A stretch of 64,000 nt of DNA, taken from NCBI GenBank assembly GCA_937898685.1, contig CALEJT010000017.1, forward strand, positions 62,001 through 126,000, read 5' to 3'. Below the pieces are notes generated by a model, which was not told where the DNA came from, did not search any database, and saw only the letters and a program-made list of their open reading frames with translations. Each line of letters starts with the position of its first letter. The stretch's first letter is position 1. Below, one piece after another: positions 1 through 8,686 of the stretch. This DNA is from an uncultured Gammaproteobacteria bacterium (GTDB taxonomy: Bacteria; Pseudomonadota; Gammaproteobacteria; Pseudomonadales; Pseudohongiellaceae). A program made the position numbers and the translations under genes.

Positions 1-51
1 TTGACTAACGAGTTCGGCTTCCCTAATATACGCACCGAACCGTACGGTTCG
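1..51 (+). promoter_or_regulatory. Sigma-70 promoter with palindromic operator
   Basis: TTGACT (1-6) and TAATAT (24-29) are separated by 17 bases, a near-consensus sigma-70 promoter reading rightwards with +1 expected near 36. A perfect 16-base palindrome, CGAACCGTACGGTTCG, lies at 36-51, right on the expected start point. That placement and symmetry suggest a repressor operator, TetR-like in style, but the regulator is not in the window. No protein-coding gene follows on this strand before the terminator at 151-190. Confidence 0.55.
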
Positions 52-190
52 CCCCACGAAATTGGTCGCGGGTTACGGTCAAAGCCGTCTTGACTGAAGT
101 TTGTAGTAGTTTAGGCGGCTTTGACAGCAATCTGCACCAGTCCCCTCTGAAAAGCCTCGGAAGAGCAGTTTGATTTCGAGGCTTTTTTTT
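36..190 (+). ncRNA. Candidate small structured RNA
   Basis: The stretch between the promoter at 1-29 and the terminator at 151-190 would give a transcript of about 155 nt. It holds no ATG-started reading frame. It contains a 5' palindromic hairpin (36-51), a perfect 10-bp inverted repeat GTCAAAGCCG (78-87) / CGGCTTTGAC (116-125), and a 9-bp terminator stem. The RNA would point towards the 3' end of the convergent TonB receptor gene. A TTG-started 27-codon frame from position 90 has no ribosome site and is unlikely to be used. The call rests on signal layout only; I recognise no known RNA family. Confidence 0.4.
151..190 (+). terminator. Rho-independent terminator
   Basis: A perfect 9-bp stem, AAAGCCTCG (151-159) with CGAGGCTTT (177-185), is followed by a run of eight T (183-190). 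The U-run is on the + strand, so it ends a rightward transcript. The reverse direction has only a short T run. Confidence 0.7.
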
Positions 191-296
191 TGCCTCCTTT
201 TTAGTTCTGGTTCTTTTCCCTTAACGCTTTTACCCGTCGACGCCTCAATAATAAAGGCGCCGACCAAGCTTCCTTTTTATTTCTTTCGCGCGCGCC

Positions 297-2378
297 TTAC
301 TGGAAGCGGCGTCCCAGGCTCACGTACAGGCTGATCGGCTCGCCCACGAAGTAACGCTCGTTGCCGAAGCCTACATCCGCACGCTCGGCATAGTCGATAT
401 TGAAAAGGTTGGTAATACGAGCGCCGTAGTACCAGCCCTGCCCCCAGGAACCCTGGTAGCGCAGATTGACGAGGTCATGGCCCGGATATTCCACGGTATT
501 GGCCTCATCCGCGTAGTACTTGCCCATGTGAATCAATTCGAGTTCGAGGCTGCGACCGGCGTCGATCTGCCAATTCAGCTGCGCGCTGCCGGTGAGGCGC
601 GGCGCGGTGTCGATGTCGAGACCATCGAGGTTGACCGGCCCCGGGTTCAGCGAACCTTCGTAGGTGTGCTTGGCATAGGTGCCGGTCACCGTCAGGCTCC
701 AGGAGGAATTGATCGCCCAGGCGGTGTTGAATTCGATGCCACGGTGACGGGTTTCAGCACCGCTGTGATTCTCGCGGTTGCTGTCCTGGAAGATGACGTT
801 TTCCTTGTCCATGAAGAAGGCCGCCACCGCGTAGCTCACGCTGCCAGCGCTGGCGCGATAGCCCACTTCGATGCTCTTGGCTTCTTCGGAGTCGAGATCC
901 GCCACGTTCTGATTGTTCTGCAGACGGTAGACTTCATTGGTCTCCGGTGCGCGGAAGGCCTGAGCCAGGTTCACGTAGACCTGACGTCCGGAATCGAAAT
1001 CGTGGATCCAGCCGATCTGAGCGGAGACGTTTTCGTAGGTATCGCTGCGATCGGCCGGACGGTTGAAACGGCAACCACCGAAACCGCAGGGGGTGCCGTC
1101 ATCCTTGGTACGCCCATCGAGCATGCGGTTGTCATAGTCGTACTTACGATCTTCGTAACGCACGCCGAAACTGAGAAGGTCGGCATCGGTCACGCGGTAT
1201 TTCAACAAGGCGTAGGGCGAAATCAGCGTGGAATCGACCGTGAAGTCGTAGTGCTTGCCCACCGGAATCTGAGCCTGCAACGCGGCAGAGCCTTCGGTGG
1301 GGAATTCCTGCGTTTCCTTCAGATAGCCCTCGGTGCTTTCGAAGTCGACACCGGCAATCCAGCTCAAGCGACCGTCACCACGGCTGGACGCCATGGCCTG
1401 TGCACCGAAGGACTCCTGCCCGTTCTCTTCGAGCGGAAGCCCCGGCAGATAGTGCTGCAGGAAGATCATGTCGGTCTTGCGGTAGTAGGGCGTCAGCATC
1501 CAATCGACACCGTCGCCTTCCCAATTCAGGCGTGAGCTGAGGCGATAGGAATCCGCGTCGCGGAAGGATTCGGGGTTGGGGTTGTAACGCTTCAGATCCT
1601 TATCTTTATAAGCGTCGTGACCTTCGATGTAGCCCGCCGTTTCCTGGTTCAGGTTGGTGAAGTGGAAGCTGGTGGTCGCGCTGAAACCGGGCACACGATA
1701 CTGGTGCGTAGCGCTCAGCTTCTGTTGATCGAAGCCGGAGTCGTGTTTGTAACCATCATCGCTGTTGCCGTTGACGCTGATGCGATAGCCGTGGGCGCCA
1801 AGAGTGTCACTGACGGTGCCGCGGATACGGTTGTAACGATGCGGCCCCAGCTCGTAGGACACATCGGAGGTAAAGCTTTCGCTGACGGGATCGCTGATGA
1901 CGTTGATCGCACCGTGCAGCGCGTTGGCGCCGTAGAGAATGCTACCCGGACCACGAATCACTTCGATGGTGCCGGCCTGTTCCGTGTTGGCCTCAAACAA
2001 CTGGTTGACGTTGCAATAGCCCGGCGCGCGCATCGGAATGCCATCGAGCGCTGTCTGGAAAGCGCCACAGCTGCCGGCACCGCTGAGTACGGGCGAGCGA
2101 ATGGAGATCAGGCTTTCCTGGCCGTTGCCGCGACTGATCCAGGTGCCGGGCACGCGCGCCATGATTTCCGTGATGTGGGTGGCGCGAACGGTTTCGATGT
2201 CCTTGGCGCCCACTGCGTAGATGCTCGCGGGAATCTCACGCAGTTCACTTGCGCGGCGATCGGCAGTGATGACGATGGTTTCAAGCGAGTTGTTGGTCTG
2301 CGCTTGCGCCGATACGGCCATCGACAACATCACCGCAGCAGAAAGGCCGTGCAGAGCGAAAACGGTGCGTGAATCCAT
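297..2378 (-). CDS. TonB-dependent outer-membrane receptor
   Basis: A 693-residue protein that imports a ligand across the outer membrane with TonB energy. A signal peptide (about residues 1-27, ending AQA) precedes a plug domain (about 35-165) with the typical RGPGSILYGANALHGAINV stretch, then a 22-strand-type barrel with alternating aromatic strands. The plug loop carries two cysteines (SCGAF, GYCN) that may form a disulfide. The chain ends GRRFQ, so the usual terminal aromatic is followed by one Gln. The substrate cannot be read from sequence; the catabolic genes next door suggest an aromatic or lignin-derived compound, but siderophore or vitamin uptake remains possible. The ribosome site is a weak GGGGA about 10 bases before ATG. 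Confidence 0.9.
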   Translation of the reverse strand: MDSRTVFALHGLSAAVMLSMAVSAQAQTNNSLETIVITADRRASELREIPASIYAVGAKDIETVRATHITEIMARVPGTWISRGNGQESLISIRSPVLSGAGSCGAFQTALDGIPMRAPGYCNVNQLFEANTEQAGTIEVIRGPGSILYGANALHGAINVISDPVSESFTSDVSYELGPHRYNRIRGTVSDTLGAHGYRISVNGNSDDGYKHDSGFDQQKLSATHQYRVPGFSATTSFHFTNLNQETAGYIEGHDAYKDKDLKRYNPNPESFRDADSYRLSSRLNWEGDGVDWMLTPYYRKTDMIFLQHYLPGLPLEENGQESFGAQAMASSRGDGRLSWIAGVDFESTEGYLKETQEFPTEGSAALQAQIPVGKHYDFTVDSTLISPYALLKYRVTDADLLSFGVRYEDRKYDYDNRMLDGRTKDDGTPCGFGGCRFNRPADRSDTYENVSAQIGWIHDFDSGRQVYVNLAQAFRAPETNEVYRLQNNQNVADLDSEEAKSIEVGYRASAGSVSYAVAAFFMDKENVIFQDSNRENHSGAETRHRGIEFNTAWAINSSWSLTVTGTYAKHTYEGSLNPGPVNLDGLDIDTAPRLTGSAQLNWQIDAGRSLELELIHMGKYYADEANTVEYPGHDLVNLRYQGSWGQGWYYGARITNLFNIDYAERADVGFGNERYFVGEPISLYVSLGRRFQ

Positions 2379-2451
2379 ACGATTTGTTTCCCCTTTTTTC
2401 TACGTATGCTAGTAGGATGCTCACGACCAGCTCTCCCCAGCAGCCGTGAGC

Positions 2452-2466
2452 GGAGCCCAGGGCTCC
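2452..2466. promoter_or_regulatory. Inverted repeat in receptor / acyl-CoA dehydrogenase spacer
   Basis: GGAGCCC and GGGCTCC face each other across one base in the 192-base divergent spacer between the TonB receptor and the acyl-CoA dehydrogenase. It could be an operator or a leader hairpin. I searched this spacer by eye for cobalamin and TPP riboswitch boxes and saw none. Confidence 0.25.
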
Positions 2467-2570
2467 GGAAAAGGCCGCTAAAGTAAAGCAGCTCCTGTAC
2501 ACATGCAAGGTTGCGCAGGCTGTGGGAGAATGCCCCGCTCTTTCAATTCGTTCTGGTGTAGTACTCATCC

Positions 2571-4259
2571 ATGTCCGTTGCCCGCCTACAGTCCGACGCA
2601 GTGAAGTTTCACCTGCGTCACATCGCCAAACTACCTGAACTACAAACCCTGGAAGCTTTCGCTCATGTCGACGACGAAACGCTGAACCTGATTCTCGAGC
2701 AGGCCGCGCAGTTCGCGGACGAAGTGCTCGCGCCGCTCGCCGCGGAAGGTGACGTGCAAGGTTGTCGTTTGGAAGGAGAGCAGGTGAAGCTGCCCGCCAA
2801 CATGGCGCAGGCCTATCAGGAATGGCGTGAACTCGGTTTCCCTCTGCTCGGCATCGGCCTCGAACACGAAGGCCTGGGTTTCCCGCTTGCCGCGCAAGCT
2901 GCCGTGCAGGAACTCTGCGATGGCGCCAACGTTGCCTTTGGCATGCTGGGCATCAACCTGCGTTGTGCAGCAGCGTGTCTACTGGGCAACGGCACACCGG
3001 ACCAGATCGAACGTTGGCTCGGCGGACTCGCCAGCGGCGAAGTCGCCAGCACCATCGTCATCAGCGAGCCGCAGGCCGGATCCGATGTTGGACGCATCCT
3101 CACGATGGCCACACCGACGGATGACGGCGCCTGGCAACTGCAAGGTTCCAAGCTGTGGATTTCCTACGGCGATCACGACGCCACCGATCAGATCCTCCAT
3201 CTCGTCCTCGCCCGCACTCCCGACGCCGAACCCGGCACGCGTGGTCTAAGTCTCTTCCTCGTTCCGAAGGTCCTCGAAAACGGCGAACGCAACGCAGTGC
3301 GCGCCGCGCGTCTCGAACACAAGATGGGGCTGCACGCTTCGCCGACCTGCGTGCTCGAACTCAACGGTGCACGTGGTGAATTGATCGGAACCATCGGCAA
3401 AGGTCTGCAGGCCTTGTTCGTGATGATGAACGGCATGCGTCTGGCCGTTGCGGTACAAGGTGCCGGTGTCGCCAACACCGCGACGCTGCACGCGATCCGC
3501 TACGCGCAGGAACGTCCGCAGGGCGGACATCCGCTACAGAAGCCCGTGGCGATCACCGCGCACGCCGACGTTCGCCGCATGCTGCTCGAAATGACTGCCA
3601 ATGCGGAGCTGGCGCGTGCACTCGCCTTGCGTACGGCCAGCCTGCTCGACCGCACGCGTGGCACTGGTGAGGCACGTTGGCAACGCATTGCCGAACTGCT
3701 ATTGCCGATCGCCAAGACCAGCTGCGCCGAACGCGCCTTCGAGACCGCCAACCAGGGCATCCAGGTATTGGGCGGCTATGGCTACACCAATGAATATCCG
3801 CTCGAACGCCTCGCCCGCGACATTCGTGTTGCTTCTATTTATGAAGGTACCAGCGGCATCCAGGCGCTCGACTTGCTCAAGCGCAAACTCCTCGCCGACG
3901 AACTGCAAACCTTTAACGAGCTCGTGGGCCTGATCCACGAGGATCTCGCCAGTGGCGAAAGCGTCTTTGGCGCACTGGTGCCCGAAGCGCTTGCGCTGCT
4001 CGAAGACACCTTGGGCAAACTGAAGAGCGCCCCCGCTCCCGAAACCGGGGCCTACGCGGTACTGCAGCTGAGCGCGCTGGTCGTGCATGGCTGGAACGCA
4101 CACTGCCTGTTGGTGGCCGCCACCAACGAGGCGCACGACTATCAGAATCGTCTGCGAGCCGCGCTGACGCTGTACGCCCAGGGCTATCTGGCCAATTGCC
4201 GATTCTGGGTCGAACGCGCGTTGGGTGAGCTGCCCCAGTACGGATTCCCGCAGGATTGA
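2571..4259 (+). CDS. Acyl-CoA dehydrogenase family protein
   Basis: A 562-residue flavoprotein of the acyl-CoA dehydrogenase superfamily. The FAD-binding middle-domain stretch TIVISEPQAGSDVG is present, and the C-terminal catalytic region IYEGTSGIQ has the Glu expected as the base. It is about 180 residues longer than classic short-chain enzymes; the extra length sits at the N terminus and in a C-terminal helical extension, as in the DmdC/AidB-like subgroup. It probably oxidises an acyl-CoA from the local catabolic pathway, substrate unknown. ATG at 2571 has no clear Shine-Dalgarno. It is transcribed away from the TonB receptor and towards the aldehyde dehydrogenase 186 bases downstream. Confidence 0.88.
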   Translation: MSVARLQSDAVKFHLRHIAKLPELQTLEAFAHVDDETLNLILEQAAQFADEVLAPLAAEGDVQGCRLEGEQVKLPANMAQAYQEWRELGFPLLGIGLEHEGLGFPLAAQAAVQELCDGANVAFGMLGINLRCAAACLLGNGTPDQIERWLGGLASGEVASTIVISEPQAGSDVGRILTMATPTDDGAWQLQGSKLWISYGDHDATDQILHLVLARTPDAEPGTRGLSLFLVPKVLENGERNAVRAARLEHKMGLHASPTCVLELNGARGELIGTIGKGLQALFVMMNGMRLAVAVQGAGVANTATLHAIRYAQERPQGGHPLQKPVAITAHADVRRMLLEMTANAELARALALRTASLLDRTRGTGEARWQRIAELLLPIAKTSCAERAFETANQGIQVLGGYGYTNEYPLERLARDIRVASIYEGTSGIQALDLLKRKLLADELQTFNELVGLIHEDLASGESVFGALVPEALALLEDTLGKLKSAPAPETGAYAVLQLSALVVHGWNAHCLLVAATNEAHDYQNRLRAALTLYAQGYLANCRFWVERALGELPQYGFPQD

Positions 4260-4384
4260 GGCCAAACGGTAGATCCTTCGTATGCAATACCGCGTTGATC
4301 TGCCGCATCCGATCCGATACTTTACGGCGGTCGCAGGCTGCCTCAGCCCCGCCGCCACCGATTTCCCAATTGAGACATCGGCAC

Positions 4385-4406
4385 AAGAACAATAATAGAA
4401 CGTTCT
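4385..4406 (+). promoter_or_regulatory. AAN-repeat (Hfq/Crc-type) motif and palindrome
   Basis: In the leader of the aldehyde dehydrogenase, AAG-AAC-AAT-AAT (4385-4396) forms four tandem AAN triplets, the type of A-rich site bound by Hfq/Crc in Pseudomonas. It is directly followed by a perfect palindrome AGAACGTTCT (4397-4406), which could be a repressor operator. The motif ends about 50 bases before the ATG, farther than most described Crc sites. Repression by Hfq/Crc is an inference supported by the CrcZ-like RNA at 38186. Confidence 0.35.
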
Positions 4407-4445
4407 TTCTGTAATTCTCCAATCGACACTGCAATCGGAGCCGCC

Positions 4446-5891
4446 ATGCAAGAGTATCAATTGTTCATCGACAACGAGTACGTCTCGTCCGTCTCGGGCG
4501 TCTATACCGACGACATGAACCCCGCCAACAACACCGTTTATGCCCGCGTGCAGAACGCCGGCAAGGCGGACCTCGAGCGCGTTCTGTCGTCCTCGCAAAA
4601 AGCTTTCGAAACCTGGAAGGACATGCTGCCTTCCGCCCGCGAGCGCCTGTTCCTCAAGGTTGCCGATCTCATGGAAGAGCGCGCGAAAGAACTGCAGGAC
4701 GTCCTGATCGATGAGGCCGGCTCCACTCTGCTCAAGGCCGGTTACGAAACGCACCACACCCCGAACTTCCTGCGCTCGATGGCCGGTGAAGTCCGTCGTG
4801 TGAAAGGCGAAACCTACGTGTCCGACTACCCCGGCGTAAAATCGCTGTGCATCCGTCGTCCGCTCGGCGTCGTCGTATCGATCGCACCGTTCAACTTCCC
4901 GCTGCTGCTCGGCGTGCGCAAGATCGGTTTCGCTCTCGCCGCTGGTAACACCGTGATCCTCAAGCCCTCCGAAATGACTCCGGTCATCGGCCTGAAACTG
5001 GGCGAACTGTTCCGCGATGCCGGCTTCCCGCCGGGCGTGCTGAACGTGATTCCGGCTCTCGGCAGCGAGCTGGGTGACAGCTTGATCACCGACAAGCGCG
5101 TTCGCTTCGTCACCTTCACCGGTTCGAGCAAAGTGGGCCGTCAGGTGGGCGCCACCGCTGCTGCTCACGGCAAGCGTTTCGCACTGGAAATGGGCGGCAA
5201 GAACCCGGTCATCGTGCTGAAGGATGCCGACATCGACTACGCCGTCGATACCGCTGCATTCAGCAACTTCATGCACCAGGGTCAGATCTGCATGACCGGT
5301 TCGCGCGTGATCGTCGAAGCCCCCATCTATGACGAATTCGTCGACAAGCTCGCCAAGAAAGTGTCCGGCATCAAGTATGGCGCCGATCCGCGCGAGCCTG
5401 GCCTGATCGTTGGTCCGCTGATCCGTACCACGCAGGCTCCGTTCATCAAGGAGCAGATCGAGAAAGCCGTTGCCGAAGGTGCACGCGTACTGACCGGTGG
5501 CAACTACGAAGGCAACGTGTTCCAGCCCACCGTGGTCGCCGACATCACCCGCGACATGAGCATCTTCCGCACCGAGCTCTTCGGTCCGGTGGCTTCCGTG
5601 ATCAAGGCGAACGACCACCTGCACGCTCTGGAACTGGCCAACGACTCCGACTACGGTCTGTCTTCCGCCGTGCTCACCAACGATCTGCAGAAAGCCATCT
5701 TCATGGCCGAAGGTCTGGAAGCCGGCGCCGTCCACGTCAACGGTCCGAGCGTACGCGACGAGCCGGTGATTCCGTTCGGCGGTGTGAAAGACAGTGGTTA
5801 CGGCCGCGAAGGTGGCCACTTCTCCATCGACGAAATGACGGAACTGAAGTGGATCACCATCCAGACTGGCAAGAACAAATATCCGTTCTAA
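4446..5891 (+). CDS. Aldehyde dehydrogenase, vanillin/benzaldehyde type
   Basis: A 481-residue NAD(P)-dependent aldehyde dehydrogenase. It has the cofactor-site stretch IAPFNFPLLLGVRKI, the FTGSSKVGR loop, the general-base Glu in LEMGGKNP and the nucleophile Cys in GQICMTGSR. Overall it resembles the vanillin, benzaldehyde and salicylaldehyde dehydrogenase branch, which oxidises aromatic aldehydes to acids. A neighbouring LigW-like decarboxylase gene supports an aromatic role. It is followed by a strong terminator, so it is probably transcribed alone or with the acyl-CoA dehydrogenase upstream. The leader carries possible control sites. The exact substrate is not determined. Confidence 0.88.
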   Translation: MQEYQLFIDNEYVSSVSGVYTDDMNPANNTVYARVQNAGKADLERVLSSSQKAFETWKDMLPSARERLFLKVADLMEERAKELQDVLIDEAGSTLLKAGYETHHTPNFLRSMAGEVRRVKGETYVSDYPGVKSLCIRRPLGVVVSIAPFNFPLLLGVRKIGFALAAGNTVILKPSEMTPVIGLKLGELFRDAGFPPGVLNVIPALGSELGDSLITDKRVRFVTFTGSSKVGRQVGATAAAHGKRFALEMGGKNPVIVLKDADIDYAVDTAAFSNFMHQGQICMTGSRVIVEAPIYDEFVDKLAKKVSGIKYGADPREPGLIVGPLIRTTQAPFIKEQIEKAVAEGARVLTGGNYEGNVFQPTVVADITRDMSIFRTELFGPVASVIKANDHLHALELANDSDYGLSSAVLTNDLQKAIFMAEGLEAGAVHVNGPSVRDEPVIPFGGVKDSGYGREGGHFSIDEMTELKWITIQTGKNKYPF

Positions 5892-5905
5892 GTCTGCTCG
5901 AAACG

Positions 5906-5933
5906 AAACCGGCGCCAATGGCGCCGGTTTTTG
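5906..5933 (+). terminator. Rho-independent terminator
   Basis: An 11-bp perfect stem AAACCGGCGCC (5906-5916) / GGCGCCGGTTT (5920-5930), a 3-base loop and a T-rich tail follow the aldehyde dehydrogenase. The opposite strand also has a partial T run, so it may serve the convergent decarboxylase gene as well. Confidence 0.85.
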
Positions 5934-5954
5934 TTTGGGTTGAAGAAAAGTTCT

Positions 5955-7007
5955 TTATTTCAGCTTGAACACTTTCTCTGCCACTTCCTGATAGAAGGCG
6001 CGTTTGATTTCGGGCGCCATGTCCATGGCGTCGAGATCCACCACCTCCTGCGGCGTGTACTGATAGGGATAGTCCATCGCGTACATCACGCGATCCACAC
6101 CCAAGACCTGCTGCGAGAACTTGATGGCAGGTTCCCAGGCCACACCGCTGTTGGTGATGTAGACGTTTTCACGCAGATAGTCGCTCACCTTCTTCTTCAG
6201 CGGCTTCATGCATTCATAGCGCGCGGCGCGCACACCGGCAGCGTGCATGTAGTCCAGACGATACATCCAGAACGGCAGCGCTTCGCCCATGTGACCGATG
6301 ATCATCTCGAGACGCGGGAAGCGATCGAACACGCCAGCGGTGATGATGCGCAGCATGTGCAGACCGGTTTCCACACCGAAGCCGTAGATGGCGCCATCGA
6401 GACCGGCTTCGAGGAAGGGCTGGATCATGCTCTTCGGTGGCGTGTTGGGATGCAGATAGATCGGCAGCCCGAGCGCCTCGGCCGCTTCGAAGATGGGCCA
6501 GAACTTGGTGTCGGACAGATACTCACCCATCGTGTGTGAGTTGATGATGATGCCCTTCAGGCCAAGCGCTTTGCCACGTTCCAATTCCTGCGCAGCGACA
6601 TCCGGCGCCTGCGGCGCCACGGCACACAGTCCGCTGAAGCGGGTCGGATGACGCTTGATGGCTTCGGCTAGAATGTCGTTGCTGTCGCGCGCGAGCGACA
6701 CTGCGACCTCGCGCTCAAATACCTGCACACCCGGCGACGTCAGTGCGATCACCTGATGATCGATGCCGGCGGCATCCATGTCGGCGATGCGCATCGCATC
6801 GAGATCCGCCAGCTTTTCGCGGATCGCGGCAGGACGCGGCGCCTGTGAGGTCAGATAGAAGCCCCAGAGGCTGTCGAAACCGGGATCGTCGAATTTGCGA
6901 CTCTCATAGAGATCGCGATACATCTTCAGCATCTGCGGCGGAGCGAAGGCTTCTTCGGTGGCGATGCGCTTGTAGGCGGGATTCGGAGCGATGGTCGGCT
7001 GGGTCAT
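5955..7007 (-). CDS. LigW-like amidohydrolase-family decarboxylase
   Basis: A 350-residue member of the amidohydrolase_2 family, the group of metal-dependent non-oxidative decarboxylases. It resembles 5-carboxyvanillate decarboxylase LigW closely from memory: IATEEAFA near the N terminus, ALTSPGVQ, GIIINSHTMGEYL, GLDGAIYGFGVETG, GHMGEALPFWMYRLDYMH, NSGVAWEPAIKF and YAMDYPYQY. Likely metal ligands are the Glu of TEEAF, the His of YLHPNT and the Asp of MDYPY. LigW removes a carboxyl group from 5-carboxyvanillate in 5,5'-dehydrodivanillate breakdown; gamma-resorcylate-type decarboxylation is the alternative. It diverges from the aldehyde dehydrogenase at 7191 across a 183-base spacer. Confidence 0.85.
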   Translation of the reverse strand: MTQPTIAPNPAYKRIATEEAFAPPQMLKMYRDLYESRKFDDPGFDSLWGFYLTSQAPRPAAIREKLADLDAMRIADMDAAGIDHQVIALTSPGVQVFEREVAVSLARDSNDILAEAIKRHPTRFSGLCAVAPQAPDVAAQELERGKALGLKGIIINSHTMGEYLSDTKFWPIFEAAEALGLPIYLHPNTPPKSMIQPFLEAGLDGAIYGFGVETGLHMLRIITAGVFDRFPRLEMIIGHMGEALPFWMYRLDYMHAAGVRAARYECMKPLKKKVSDYLRENVYITNSGVAWEPAIKFSQQVLGVDRVMYAMDYPYQYTPQEVVDLDAMDMAPEIKRAFYQEVAEKVFKLK

Positions 7008-7190
7008 GGGTGCACTCGAACTGTCATTGTTATAGGTAGTGAAGCGGTAAGGCGGCCAACTTCGCGCCGCACCGGAACCCGGCGGAGTAAAACATCAAAG
7101 ACTGCCTTCCTCAACCGCTGCCGGTTTTACTAGCGCTGGCGATTGCTGGATGATTGCGGCTTTGCAATCTCGGACCGCAGGAGAACACCG

Positions 7191-8627
7191 TTGTCCGCTC
7201 TCTATCCCAAACTGCAACTTTTCATCGATGGCCAATGGCTCGACCAGGGCGAGCGCACCGGCGAAACGGTGCTCAATCCCGCCACGAGTGAACCACTCGG
7301 TTTTCTGCCGCATGCAACGCCCGAAGATCTCGATCGCGCACTCGCTGCTGCGGAGCGCGGCTTCAAAGTCTGGCGCTCCCATCTGCCGGAACAGCGCAGT
7401 GACATCATCCGCAAGGCAGCGGCTCTACTGCGCGCGGATGCGGAACGCCTCACCAAGGTCGCCACACTCGAATCGGGCAAGCCGATCGGACAATCGCGCA
7501 TCGAATTGCTCATGGCCGCGGAAACGCTGGAATGGTTTGCCGAAGAGGGACGCCGCGCCTACGGCCGCGTGCTCACGCAGCGCCAGAGCGGCACGCGGCA
7601 CCTGGTCGTCAAAGAACCGATCGGTCCTGTTGCAGCATTCACACCCTGGAACTTTCCGCAAGGCAATCCTGCGCGCAAGCTTGGCGCTGCACTCGGCGCG
7701 GGTTGTTCGTGTGTGATCAAGCCGGCCGAGGACACGCCTGCGTCCGCACTCTTGATTGCGAAAGCACTACAGGAAGCAGGACTTCCCGATGGCGTGGTCA
7801 ACGTCGTGTTCGGTGTACCTGCAGAAGTCTGTCCCTACATTCTACGTTCGAAAGTCATTCGCAAACTGACATTCACGGGCTCGGTGCCGGTCGGAAAGGA
7901 ACTCTCGAAGATCTGCGCGGAGAACATGATCCGCACCACGATGGAATTGGGCGGACATGCACCCGTGCTGATCTTCGACGATGCCGATCTCGATCAAGCC
8001 ATCGAGTTGAGCGTGGCGGCGAAGATTCGCAATGGCGGACAGGTCTGCGTGTCGCCGACCCGCTTCTACGTGCAGGACTCCGTGTACGAATGCTTCGTCC
8101 AAGAATTCACTGCACGCATCGCCCAGACGCGGCTCGGCAATCCGCTCGATGAAAGCACGCAGATGGGACCGATGATCCACGAGCGCCGCCGGCAGTCGGT
8201 GCACGCCTTGATCCAAGACGCCGTGCAGCACGGCGCCACCTTGCGCACCGGTGGTCAATTCATCGACGGTCCAGGCTTCTTCTACAGCCCGACCGTGTTG
8301 TCGGAAGTGCCGGAGACGGCGCGCATCATGAATGAAGAACCCTTCGGTCCCGTCGCCCTGGTCAATCCCTTCAGCACCATCGACGAAGTGATCGCGAAAG
8401 CGAACCAATTGCCCTATGGCCTCGCCGCTTTCGCCTTCACCGATTCGAGCAAACGCGTGAAGCTGCTGGGCCAGCAGATCGAAGCCGGTATGATCGGCCT
8501 CAACACCTTCGCCATCTCGGTGCCGGAATCCCCCTTCGGTGGCGTGAAGGAAAGTGGTCATGGCAGCGAGCAGGCCATCGAAGGACTGGAGAGCTGCCTC
8601 GTCACCAAGTTCATCAGCGAAGCCTGA
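7191..8627 (+). CDS. NAD(P)-dependent aldehyde dehydrogenase, GabD-like
   Basis: A 478-residue aldehyde dehydrogenase of the succinate-semialdehyde/ketoglutarate-semialdehyde branch. It has FTPWNFPQGNPARK, FTGSVPVGKEL, the Glu in MELGGHAP and the Cys in GGQVCVSPTRF. I chose TTG 7191 because AGGAG lies 7 bases upstream (7179-7183) and the protein then starts in line with relatives; the frame is open back to 7143. It begins a same-strand run with the dienelactone hydrolase-like gene (59 bases later) and the YciI-like gene, ended by the terminator at 9969. It may oxidise a semialdehyde from ring cleavage. Confidence 0.85.
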   Translation: MSALYPKLQLFIDGQWLDQGERTGETVLNPATSEPLGFLPHATPEDLDRALAAAERGFKVWRSHLPEQRSDIIRKAAALLRADAERLTKVATLESGKPIGQSRIELLMAAETLEWFAEEGRRAYGRVLTQRQSGTRHLVVKEPIGPVAAFTPWNFPQGNPARKLGAALGAGCSCVIKPAEDTPASALLIAKALQEAGLPDGVVNVVFGVPAEVCPYILRSKVIRKLTFTGSVPVGKELSKICAENMIRTTMELGGHAPVLIFDDADLDQAIELSVAAKIRNGGQVCVSPTRFYVQDSVYECFVQEFTARIAQTRLGNPLDESTQMGPMIHERRRQSVHALIQDAVQHGATLRTGGQFIDGPGFFYSPTVLSEVPETARIMNEEPFGPVALVNPFSTIDEVIAKANQLPYGLAAFAFTDSSKRVKLLGQQIEAGMIGLNTFAISVPESPFGGVKESGHGSEQAIEGLESCLVTKFISEA

Positions 8628-8686
8628 AAGAGCGATGCGCTGCCGCGGGTCTGCAAGAAACCGCCACTACGCAAAGGAGAACTGCC

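Noticed and set aside
2379..2570. Cobalamin or TPP riboswitch upstream of the TonB receptor
   Set aside because: No B12-box or THI-box core was found on the minus strand; the leader is also short.
3699..5918. A 739-codon minus-strand open frame across the acyl-CoA dehydrogenase and aldehyde dehydrogenase
   Set aside because: It is antisense to two well-supported genes and crosses their spacer. Long antisense frames are common in GC-rich DNA, and it has no domain features.
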